NCBI GenBank assembly: GCA_900114885.1
Contig: FOUN01000020.1
Coordinates: 1-49,130 of the forward strand
Length of the DNA: 49,130 nucleotides
Direction: 5' to 3'
Source of the DNA: Psychrobacillus psychrodurans
GTDB taxonomy: Bacteria; Bacillota; Bacilli; Bacillales_A; Planococcaceae
Of this stretch, positions 42,546-49,130 are shown piece by piece. The first letter of the stretch is position 1. The number at the start of each line of letters is the position of its first letter. Below the pieces are notes generated by a model. It saw nothing but the letters and a program-made list of their open reading frames with translations. It made no database searches and had not been told where the DNA came from. The position numbers were made by a program, and so were the translations under genes.

Positions 42546-43145
42546 ATGGGTAATATTCGAAAAGTATGGCAGCCAGAAATTTTTTATCATATTACTATGC
42601 GAGGAAATCGGATGCAAAATATCTTTATTAATAAAGAGGATTTCATGTTCTTTACACATACGCTATCTCAGGCTCATAAAATATATTCCTTTACAATAAT
42701 TGCTTACTCTCTTATGAATAACCACTACCACCTACTTATACGTTCTCCAAAAGCTCCACTTTCAGATGTGCTAATTTTCATTAATCAACAGTACTCAAAA
42801 TATTTCAAGCTTAAATATAAATACTGGGATCAGTTATATGAATCTAGATATTATACAAACATGATTTCTGAGCCCAAAGAGTTATTAAAAATAAGTAAGT
42901 ATATACATCAAAATCATCTTTACATAAAAAGTACCATTTTAAAGAGTATGGCAAACAACCAGTATAGCTCCTATCAGTTTTATATAAATGAAAAAAAGCA
43001 AAAGCCATCTTATCTCGATACAAATTTACTACCAACTTTGATTAAAAAGTATCCTGAATTAAGGACGGAAAATTATAATATATACTGCGAGGATATTCAA
43101 ATTGAGGAAGAAAAATCCTACCATCGCCAATATAGTTCGACATAG
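42546..43145 (+). CDS. REP-associated tyrosine transposase (RAYT, Y1_Tnp/IS200-like)
   Basis: A 199-residue HUH-superfamily single-strand transposase. The N-terminal strand IFYHITMRGNR, the metal-binding HUH motif NNHYHLLI (about residues 58-65), the LYESRYYTN segment, and the C-terminal helix LLKISKYIHQN with the expected catalytic tyrosine are all present. RAYTs are domesticated relatives of IS200/IS605 transposases that move or maintain short palindromic repeats. It is a single gene with GAGGAGG 10 bp upstream and no IS ends or partner TnpB. Its 3' end overlaps a hairpin that serves as terminator for the opposite strand. Activity cannot be judged. Confidence 0.88.
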   Translation: MGNIRKVWQPEIFYHITMRGNRMQNIFINKEDFMFFTHTLSQAHKIYSFTIIAYSLMNNHYHLLIRSPKAPLSDVLIFINQQYSKYFKLKYKYWDQLYESRYYTNMISEPKELLKISKYIHQNHLYIKSTILKSMANNQYSSYQFYINEKKQKPSYLDTNLLPTLIKKYPELRTENYNIYCEDIQIEEEKSYHRQYSST

Positions 43146-43157
43146 GTAGGATTTCTC
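43111..43157 (-). terminator. Terminator of the amidotransferase/IlvE genes
   Basis: AAATCCTACC (43113-43122) pairs with GGTAGGATTT (43145-43154). On the minus strand the stem is followed by two further T residues (43112-43111). It lies 12 bp after the stop of the class I amidotransferase gene and overlaps the RAYT 3' end. Confidence 0.65.
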
Positions 43158-43168
43158 CAAAAGGCTTG

Positions 43169-43990
43169 TTAAGCTATTGTCTCTTCAGATGGAACTAGTC
43201 CAATAACTTGCGCATTCATTTTACTTGCTTCGACGAAAGCATTAAAGATTGGACGCACTGTATCAACTTGTCCTTCCATCATTTCAGGATGCCATTGAAC
43301 TGCTACAACAAATCTATTAGGCTCTTCCCATTCTATTCCTTCTATGATTCCATCAGGAGCAGTCATCGTCACCTTAAAATCTTTGCCTAGCTCCTTTACA
43401 GCTTGGTGATGGAAACTATTAATTCTCAGCTCGTCATTTTGAAAAATACTATGTAATATTGAACCATTTTCAATTCGAACCGGATGAGATGCGTGATGTC
43501 TAATTGATTTTGGTACCGAGTGGTTGATCCCCTCCGGTTTTTGAGATGATAAATCCTGATACAGTTTGCCACCTGTTGCTACGGTAAGTAACTGCATTCC
43601 ACGGCATATGCCAAGTACAGGAATATTCATATCCGATAAAACTTTTCGAGCTAACCTAATTTCATGGAAATCCCTTTTTGGTTCAATAGCTCCTAATCCA
43701 AATTTCGGATAATCTCCGTAAAAATATGGATCTATATCAGAACCTCCAGAAAATAATATCCCATCCAATTTTTGAAGAAGAGGAGTCAATGTTTCTAACT
43801 CTGTAGTGATAGGCAAAATAACTGGTACCCCTCCTGCTCTTTCAATAGCAACAATATAATCATCCGCAAGCAATTGCCATTCCTGATTTTTTGCACCGAT
43901 TCCTGCAGCCAATCCGACTGTGTCATCTGATAAATAATTAGCGCATATACCAATTAGTGGTTTCATCGTAAAGTATCCTCTCAAAAACAT
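43169..43990 (-). CDS. Gamma-glutamyl-gamma-aminobutyrate hydrolase-like class I glutamine amidotransferase (peptidase C26)
   Basis: A 273-residue protein of the PuuD-like family that hydrolyses gamma-glutamyl bonds. The nucleophile elbow is VLGICRGMQLL with Cys129; GGSDIDPYFYGD (82-93) and the FRVAVQWHPE-type segment (VAVQWHPEMMEG) with the catalytic histidine complete the site. Two starts are plausible: ATG at 43990 with GGGAGG 8 bp upstream, and ATG at 43966 with GAGGA 9 bp upstream, which matches the usual family N-terminus MKPLIGI. It lies 40 bp after ilvE with no terminator between, so the two are probably cotranscribed. The substrate is unknown; polyamine or GABA breakdown genes are not adjacent. 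Confidence 0.9.
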   Translation of the reverse strand: MFLRGYFTMKPLIGICANYLSDDTVGLAAGIGAKNQEWQLLADDYIVAIERAGGVPVILPITTELETLTPLLQKLDGILFSGGSDIDPYFYGDYPKFGLGAIEPKRDFHEIRLARKVLSDMNIPVLGICRGMQLLTVATGGKLYQDLSSQKPEGINHSVPKSIRHHASHPVRIENGSILHSIFQNDELRINSFHHQAVKELGKDFKVTMTAPDGIIEGIEWEEPNRFVVAVQWHPEMMEGQVDTVRPIFNAFVEASKMNAQVIGLVPSEETIA

Positions 43991-44030
43991 AATTAACGCC
44001 TCCCTGTGAAGAGAAGCGACTAATAAAACA

Positions 44031-45107
44031 TTATTTTTCTAACTCAACAACCCAGCCAAATGGATCTTCGATAATGCCCCGTTGAATTCCAGTTAACGTA
44101 TCATATAATTTTTGGGAAAGTTCTCCTGTTTCTCCGTTATTCACGTAGAATAACTCACCTTTCCAGCGTAATTCTCCAATTGGAGAAATAACAGCAGCAG
44201 TACCAGTTCCAAATGCTTCGTCCAGTTTACCGTTCAAATAAGCTTCACGTATTTCTTCCATTGAAACTTTACGTTCTGTAATTGGAACACCCCAGTACTT
44301 CAACAATTCAATGATAGACTTTCTGGTAATCCCGTCCAAAATACTTCCGTTTAAGGCTGGAGTAACTACTTCTCCATCAATTTTGAAAAAGACATTCATA
44401 CTTCCTACTTCTTCAATGTATTTTCTCTCTAATCCGTCTAACCAAAGAACCTGAGCATATCCTTCACGATCAGCAACTTCCTGAGCTTTTAAACTGGAAG
44501 CATAATTACCGGCGGTTTTTGCTGTTCCTGTTCCACCAGCAACTGCTCGAACATATTCACTTTCCACTAAAATTTTTACTGGGTGAATGCCCTCTTTGTA
44601 ATAAGATCCGACTGGCGACATAATGATGATGAAGCTATATGTTTTAGAAGCCGATACACCAAGATGTGCTTCAGTTGCGATCATAAAAGGTCTAATATAA
44701 AGTGATGTTCCGGGTTCTGTAGGAATCCATTCTTTGTCTATTTCGATTAACTGTTTTAAAGCATCAATAGCTAATTCTTCTTCTATTTGTGGCATGCTTA
44801 AGCGGTCTGCCGAAATATTCATACGTTTCATGTTTTGCTCAGGGCGGAACAATCGAACAATTCCATCTTCCGAAAGATAAGCCTTCATTCCCTCAAAAAC
44901 CGTTTGTCCATAATGTAATATAGAAGCAGATGGATCTAATGTAAGTGGCTGATAAGGGACGATACGATGATCATGCCAACCTGTTCCTTCTGTGTAATCA
45001 GCGATAAACATATGATCCGTAAATTTCGTTCCAAACACTAGCTGATTTGCTGGTGTTTTCTCGTTTTTCGCTCCATTTTTTGTAAAATTAATTTTTAGAT
45101 TTTTCAT
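44031..45107 (-). CDS. ilvE: Branched-chain amino acid aminotransferase
   Basis: A 358-residue fold-type IV PLP enzyme that interconverts leucine, isoleucine and valine with their 2-oxo acids. Seen features: LHYGQTVFEGMKAY (64-77), FRPEQNMKRMNISADRL (87-103), LYIRPFMIAT (136-145), the GGTGTAKTAGNYASSL segment with Schiff-base lysine K197, and LDGLERKYIEEVGSMNVFF. The long N-terminal arm is usual for the BCAT group of this length. Two CodY-like boxes lie upstream, so repression in rich medium is expected. In spore-forming Bacilli the enzyme also supplies precursors of branched fatty acids. GGGG precedes the start by 9 bp. Confidence 0.95.
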   Translation of the reverse strand: MKNLKINFTKNGAKNEKTPANQLVFGTKFTDHMFIADYTEGTGWHDHRIVPYQPLTLDPSASILHYGQTVFEGMKAYLSEDGIVRLFRPEQNMKRMNISADRLSMPQIEEELAIDALKQLIEIDKEWIPTEPGTSLYIRPFMIATEAHLGVSASKTYSFIIIMSPVGSYYKEGIHPVKILVESEYVRAVAGGTGTAKTAGNYASSLKAQEVADREGYAQVLWLDGLERKYIEEVGSMNVFFKIDGEVVTPALNGSILDGITRKSIIELLKYWGVPITERKVSMEEIREAYLNGKLDEAFGTGTAAVISPIGELRWKGELFYVNNGETGELSQKLYDTLTGIQRGIIEDPFGWVVELEK

Positions 45108-45421
45108 GGCATGTTTCCCCTATCAATAAAATTAGTAAATTGCAACAATTTTAAGTGTGCAATATATTATATGCAATTATACTACTTTTACGAAAATTAG
45201 AAATACCTTTTTAAAATTATTTTCTAAAAATTTGAAAACTTTTTAAACTTGCTCTCCCAATATAGTCACTGCCTGTTTTTAGTGATATAAATAATTTTAA
45301 GACTACCCCGGGTAAATAGGAACACAAATCAAACTATATTATTTATTCATTTCTATTACAAATAATTACTATTAACCGATAAAATAGGTAGGTGAAATCA
45401 AATCTTAAGGAGGGTTAAAGA
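45108..45421. other. 314-bp divergent intergenic region upstream of ilvE
   Basis: Very AT-rich, no gene. It holds the ilvE promoter and CodY-like boxes on the left, and on the right the leader of the secreted-protein gene with a strong AAGGAGGG ribosome site. TACCCCGGGTA near 45304-45314 is a GC-rich palindrome without known meaning. I see no T-box or leader peptide. Confidence 0.5.
45184..45232 (-). promoter_or_regulatory. Two CodY-like boxes upstream of ilvE
   Basis: TATTTTCTAAAAATT (45218-45232) matches the CodY consensus AATTTTCWGAAAATT at 13 of 15 positions. ACTTTTACGAAAATT (45184-45198), read on the minus strand, matches at 12 of 15. A TATAAT for ilvE lies just downstream of the second box, so binding would overlap the promoter. 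IlvE genes are known CodY targets in Bacillus. Confidence 0.5.
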
Positions 45422-47047
45422 ATGTTCAAATATACTACATACATAATTTTGTTTGCAATTTTATTCATAAGTTGCTTTACAAACATATCTACTGTCCAAG
45501 CTTCTTCTACAATAAATGGACTTTTTGTCAATTTTACTTATGAAGAAGTAATTTTAGAGGATAAAACAACAGAAAAACAATTAGCAAGTATTACTTTAGT
45601 TAACAGTGAGGGTAAAACTACAACATTAAATATTGATGAATACGTCCCACTATTTGTTAACTCTACTCCAACAACCGTTGGAGCTTTTAAAGAAGGGATG
45701 AGAATAGAAGCGACAGTGAACTTTAGAAAAGTTCATGAGTTAAATGGATTTACTAGTATTGATCAAGGAGAATCTGATTCAATTGGCCGCAATTTAACTG
45801 GCACAATAAATAATATAGATAATAATGGTCAGTATATTACTATCAATTTAAAAAACCGACAACAGGCTAAGTATTACATTGATGTTGAAACGCAAATATC
45901 CAAAGATAATAAGCTTGTAGATTTAAGCGAATTATATGAAGGAGATCGTGTTAAGCTCTACCTAAGTGATGATGATTCTGATAGGCTTTCTTCTATTGAA
46001 ATAATTGTAGATGGTATTAAAATCGAACAATTATATAAGGGAACAATTCAAAAGCTAGATAATAAACAAAAGAAATTAACTATAAAAGATGAAAAGGTAT
46101 ATGAAAATTGGCAATGGAAACTTAAATCTGCTTCCAAAGGAAATATTACGTCCAAAACTTTTACTGTTAAGACACCAATTTATCTTGGCAATAAAAAAGT
46201 TGACCCTATTGAACTTCATAAATATGTGAATAATGAGGTTTATTACGTAACCATCAATCAATCTGGTGAAGAAATAATTCAAAAAATAATTATTAAGAAA
46301 TCGAATGAACGTACATATCATGCTAATTTAACTACTATTGATACCTCAAATAAAAAAATTAATCTAGCGAACAAACAAAATATTACCTATCATAATGGAA
46401 CAATTATTATTCGCAACGGTCGCTTAGTGGACGCTAGTGCATTGAAAACTGGAGATGCCAATATAATTACAAATGGGACTAATTCAAATCAATACGCCAA
46501 CGTAATTCATATTTCTAATAGCAGCTTTAAAAGCTCTAGTTTATCCAACAAATCAGTGTATTTTGGTCAAATAAATTCAGTTGGCTCTTATCAGCTATTC
46601 GTCAATAATACAAACCAATTAACAAATAATTACTGGTATTCTACAAGTTTAAATAACTTAAACTTTAGTAATGATACTGTTGTTGTCGAGAATGGTAATG
46701 TTTTAACAACTGACTTTAATTACAGCTCTGGAAAGTATGCATATTTTTATGTAAAAGACAATCATATCGTAGCTGCTAGAATTGTTGGTTCATCATATGG
46801 CCCTGCTTCTTCATATACAACTGGACGCTTGATTGGTTCATCGTATAATTGGCTTAATATAAATAATGTAAAGTATTGGAATGCTAGTAGTTGGCAAAAT
46901 TATGCTTATAATAGTTCTTTTAATATATCAAATACTACTTTTATTAAAGAAGGTCAAGTTATCTCCTTCCATGAATTACAAGAAAATGATCGGTTATTTA
47001 TTATTCATGACTCTAACTCACATGCTCAAATTATTTTAGTAGATTAA
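45422..47047 (+). CDS. Large secreted Asn-rich protein of unknown function
   Basis: I do not recognise this 541-residue protein. A signal peptide (1-27, TVQA-SS) is followed by repeated all-beta modules in which a strand pair is introduced by G-T/N-I-x-x-I/L-D-N (GTINNIDNNGQYITINLKNR at about 133-152, GTIQKLDNKQKKLTIKDEK, ANLTTIDTSNKKINLANKQ) and closed by a V-D-x-S/P-x-L-x-x-G turn (LVDLSELYEGDRVKLYL, LVDASALKTGDANI). This looks like a chain of small OB- or SH3-like barrels. The second half is rich in N, S and Y. No LPXTG, SLH or membrane tail. AAGGAGGG lies about 7 bp before the start. It is next to an SLH protein and may be part of the same surface layer. Confidence 0.75.
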   Translation: MFKYTTYIILFAILFISCFTNISTVQASSTINGLFVNFTYEEVILEDKTTEKQLASITLVNSEGKTTTLNIDEYVPLFVNSTPTTVGAFKEGMRIEATVNFRKVHELNGFTSIDQGESDSIGRNLTGTINNIDNNGQYITINLKNRQQAKYYIDVETQISKDNKLVDLSELYEGDRVKLYLSDDDSDRLSSIEIIVDGIKIEQLYKGTIQKLDNKQKKLTIKDEKVYENWQWKLKSASKGNITSKTFTVKTPIYLGNKKVDPIELHKYVNNEVYYVTINQSGEEIIQKIIIKKSNERTYHANLTTIDTSNKKINLANKQNITYHNGTIIIRNGRLVDASALKTGDANIITNGTNSNQYANVIHISNSSFKSSSLSNKSVYFGQINSVGSYQLFVNNTNQLTNNYWYSTSLNNLNFSNDTVVVENGNVLTTDFNYSSGKYAYFYVKDNHIVAARIVGSSYGPASSYTTGRLIGSSYNWLNINNVKYWNASSWQNYAYNSSFNISNTTFIKEGQVISFHELQENDRLFIIHDSNSHAQIILVD

Positions 47048-47102
47048 ATTTAAACAATTAAATGAATCAATTTCATAAAGAATATTCTATAGTTAAATCC
47101 GA

Positions 47103-47150
47103 ACAGCGCTGTTTCCGCTGGAGTCGCCGCCTGTCACTCCAATCAATGGG
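47103..47150 (+). repeat. GC-rich dispersed repeat, copy 5 (right part only)
   Basis: The segment from CAGCGCTGTTTCCGCTGGAG to CACTCCAATCAATGGG matches the right end of the copies at 29232 and 34440 (GGAGTCGC, then CTCCAATC). The left half is missing. It lies between two secreted-protein genes. Confidence 0.55.
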
Positions 47151-47274
47151 ATTGTAAAAAAAAACGAATAATATATTGCGATTTTAAGTAAACATTCGTA
47201 TTTTTAAATGCAACAAGTAATTATGAAATTGACTCAAATGTAAAAACAATTTTAGAAAGTAGGAACTAAACTCA

Positions 47275-48726
47275 ATGATTAAATATTTAAAAAAACTGTC
47301 CATCCAATTATTAGCCATCCTCTTAGTTTTAACTGCTTTGATCCCAGTAGCAAATGCAAACGTAATAGAATATAACGGAGGGGTAATGGACGAATATGAG
47401 TACGAAGAAGTATTCTTCCTATCTGATATACCTATTAAATTTATAGGAAAAGCATCTGTTACTGAAAAAGAAAACAAAAATCAATTGACATCAACTTATA
47501 AATTCACCTTGGCTAGTCCAGATGGTCATAAATTGACACGTAGTGTTGTATACGTTTCAGATTTAACAAAACATGAGGTAAAAGGGCAGACAACGACAAA
47601 TACAACAGTAAAAAGTTATAATGAGAAAGTGACTTTAACTGATAAAACAACTTATACATTAGCAGACTATCAATTTTCTCAAGGTTCAGTGGTTGATAAC
47701 CGACCTGCTACAGACTATTACTCTGGAAATATTATCGCGAGAAAGATTTATAAAAAAAGTTACAAAGTTGACAAAAAGACTATAGAAGAAGAAATAACGG
47801 TCCGTATCACTGGCGAAAATGTTGGTTACCAAAACTTTTGGGGATCAACAGATACTCAATTAATAGATTATGAAATAGTGACTCCTTTAGGTACTGGATT
47901 TGTGACCAATAAAGTATCCGATAGTAAATCAAGAGTTCTAGAATACGAAGCTCATTCACCTTCGCTTTCTAGCTTTGTCGGAGGTAATTCTGTGATCAGT
48001 ACTTCCGATATGATTTCAGAATATGAGTACGATATTCCTTATTCTCACTACGCTCGTAGCGGAACAATTAATTTAATCAAGAAAAAATCTCCAACTATTG
48101 AACGTTTAATCGTTCCTAAATTTCGTGACATTGCAAAGCATTGGTCTAAACCTAATATAGAAAAACTATATTCTCTAGGTATTCTTGATGAATCAAGCAA
48201 TTTCTTTTCACCTGATGCTGCTATGAAAAAAGATCTCTTTACAATAGGTGTCGCTAAAGCCGTTGATTTACGTGTAATGGAAGAAAAAACTTCTAAGAAC
48301 AAAACATTGAAAAAACCTTTATTTGAAGACTTAGATGTAAAAAATCCAAACTATATTTATATTGAAAGTGCTTTAAATAAAGGAATAGTTAGTCCGAAGA
48401 ACAAAGAGAAGTTTGGTGCAAAGGATTCAATTACTCGCGCAGAAGCTGTAACGATAATTGTCCGTTCTCTTGGATTAGAAGGACGCGCACCTACTCCTGG
48501 ATATAAAACTAAATTCATTGATGACAATAAAATTCCAAAAGCAGCTAAAGATAGTATTTATATAGCTAGTGAACTTGGATTAATAGACCCAGACAAGAAA
48601 AATCGTATTAATGCAAATGAAGTATTAACAAGAGGTAAAGCTTCTCAACTTCTTGTTCGTTATTTAAACTTCTTAGAATCTGATTTAAAACAAAATTATC
48701 GTGATGATATATTATACTTCGATTAA
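47275..48726 (+). CDS. Secreted protein with C-terminal SLH repeats
   Basis: A 483-residue exported protein with a signal peptide (1-28, PVANA-NV), an unrecognised beta-rich N-terminal half (about 30-275; two similar EYEYE segments at its edges) and three C-terminal S-layer homology repeats (about 280-470): FRDIAKHWSKPNIEKLYSLG, FEDLDVKNPNYIYIESALNK with SITRAEAVTIIVRSLG, and FIDDNKIPKAAKDSIYIASE. The canonical TRAE tetrad is intact only in repeat 2; the corresponding positions read MKKD in repeat 1 and TRGK in repeat 3. SLH domains normally bind pyruvylated SCWP, so anchoring may be weaker or altered. AGGA precedes the start. SecA2 is a possible exporter. Followed by an IS end about 180 bp away. 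Confidence 0.83.
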   Translation: MIKYLKKLSIQLLAILLVLTALIPVANANVIEYNGGVMDEYEYEEVFFLSDIPIKFIGKASVTEKENKNQLTSTYKFTLASPDGHKLTRSVVYVSDLTKHEVKGQTTTNTTVKSYNEKVTLTDKTTYTLADYQFSQGSVVDNRPATDYYSGNIIARKIYKKSYKVDKKTIEEEITVRITGENVGYQNFWGSTDTQLIDYEIVTPLGTGFVTNKVSDSKSRVLEYEAHSPSLSSFVGGNSVISTSDMISEYEYDIPYSHYARSGTINLIKKKSPTIERLIVPKFRDIAKHWSKPNIEKLYSLGILDESSNFFSPDAAMKKDLFTIGVAKAVDLRVMEEKTSKNKTLKKPLFEDLDVKNPNYIYIESALNKGIVSPKNKEKFGAKDSITRAEAVTIIVRSLGLEGRAPTPGYKTKFIDDNKIPKAAKDSIYIASELGLIDPDKKNRINANEVLTRGKASQLLVRYLNFLESDLKQNYRDDILYFD

Positions 48727-48906
48727 AAAAAGCGAGGGTTTCCATGGAAAGAATAAACCTATTTGTTACCTGTTTTATTCTACTTTAGACTGACTTTTAC
48801 AACATTTCATCTTTCCTTTTCTCGGTCGTCTTATGGTATATGACTATTCGCCGATGTTTATAATCTTTCTCTAAAAAAACCCCTTCTTTACTAGAATCAT
48901 TAGTAA

Positions 48907-49130
48907 TGCACTGACCTAAACAAATGAGACAAATAAAAACACCTTTCGTTGAAAAACGGGTATACAATACCTAAATTCAATACGGAGGTGTTTTTTCTAT
49001 GGGAACAAGAGTCAGTTATCCAGTAGAAGTGAAAATGAAGGCCATTGAAATGCGGTTAGCTAAGGTGCCGGTAAAAGAAGTAATGGAAGAATTGAATATT
49101 CGGAACAAAACGCAATTGAAGACATGGATG
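48907..49130 (+). mobile_element. Left end of an IS3-family (IS150-type) insertion sequence, cut by the window edge
   Basis: The sequence TGCACTGACCTAAACAAATG from 48907 resembles the TGTACTGACCC-type left inverted repeat of the IS150 group of IS3 elements. It is followed about 90 bp later by an OrfA-type transposase gene with a strong ribosome site. The right end lies outside the window, so the full length and target duplication cannot be checked. Confidence 0.65.
48999..49130 (+). CDS. IS3-family transposase OrfA, N-terminal part (partial)
   Basis: The first 44 codons are in the window and the frame is open to its end. The product starts MGTRVSYPVEVKMKAIEMRL and continues into a helix-turn-helix (VPVKEVMEELNIRNKTQLKT, then W), the pattern of IS3-family OrfA DNA-binding domains of the IS150 group. 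GGAGGTG (48984-48990) lies 8 bp before the ATG. In intact elements OrfB, with the DDE integrase domain, follows by programmed -1 frameshift; this cannot be seen here. Confidence 0.82.
   Translation, partial: MGTRVSYPVEVKMKAIEMRLAKVPVKEVMEELNIRNKTQLKTWM

Noticed and set aside
45108-45421. T-box riboswitch before ilvE
   Set aside because: I could not find the conserved T-box core or a specifier-stem and terminator arrangement; CodY-like boxes explain the region better.

Overview
The window looks like chromosome from a low-GC, Gram-positive, endospore-former-type Bacillales bacterium, most likely the Planococcaceae/Caryophanaceae (Psychrobacillus, Lysinibacillus, Sporosarcina or a relative). 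I infer this from AT-rich DNA, strong AGGAGG-type ribosome sites, TagO, LCP proteins, SecA2, SLH and SbsC-like wall-binding domains, GuaC, PatA and CodY/PurR-like sites. The genus is an inference; no rRNA gene is present.

Region 1 (about 0.1-17.4 kb, all minus strand) is one long surface-polysaccharide operon running from tagO (first) to an LCP polymer ligase (last). It holds the initiating GlcNAc-1-P transferase, a Wzz-like chain-length protein, a full set of WbpA/WbpB/WbpE/WbpD/WbpI-type enzymes for a UDP-2,3-diacetamido-2,3-dideoxy-mannuronic acid, Wzx, Wzy, an asparagine-synthase-like amidotransferase with a degenerate glutaminase half, three glycosyltransferases and GalU. Initiator plus three transferases, UDP-Glc supply and a diacetamido-uronic acid fit a Geobacillus stearothermophilus-type secondary cell wall polymer (SCWP).

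Region 2 (17.4-26.1 kb) carries a minus-strand set of secreted proteins (a double beta-propeller protein, a NAGPA-type phosphodiester glycosidase, a small unknown protein) divergent from secA2, the accessory secretion ATPase. The glycosidase family cleaves GlcNAc-1-phosphodiesters, the bond expected between a TagO-initiated polymer and peptidoglycan.

Region 3 (26.1-38.3 kb) is mostly housekeeping: a Cache chemoreceptor, a second LCP protein, PatA, a VOC protein, GMP reductase with a PurBox-like site, two small unknown proteins, an OSBS/N-succinylamino-acid racemase, a secreted 5'-nucleotidase with an SbsC-like N-terminal wall-binding domain, and proline dehydrogenase. The SbsC-like domain matters because SbsC binds the polymer type that Region 1 appears to make.

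Region 4 (38.3-49.1 kb) has a two-component system with a PepSY protein (YkoGHI-like layout), a lone REP-associated (RAYT) transposase, a class I amidotransferase hydrolase, IlvE with two CodY-like boxes, two large secreted proteins (one with C-terminal SLH repeats) and the left end of an IS3-family element cut by the window edge.

The intergenic spaces are rich in structure: a six-unit array with an exact 21-bp period after the second LCP gene, about five diverged copies of one GC-rich dispersed repeat, a matched pair of 50-bp hairpin repeats, and many strong terminators.
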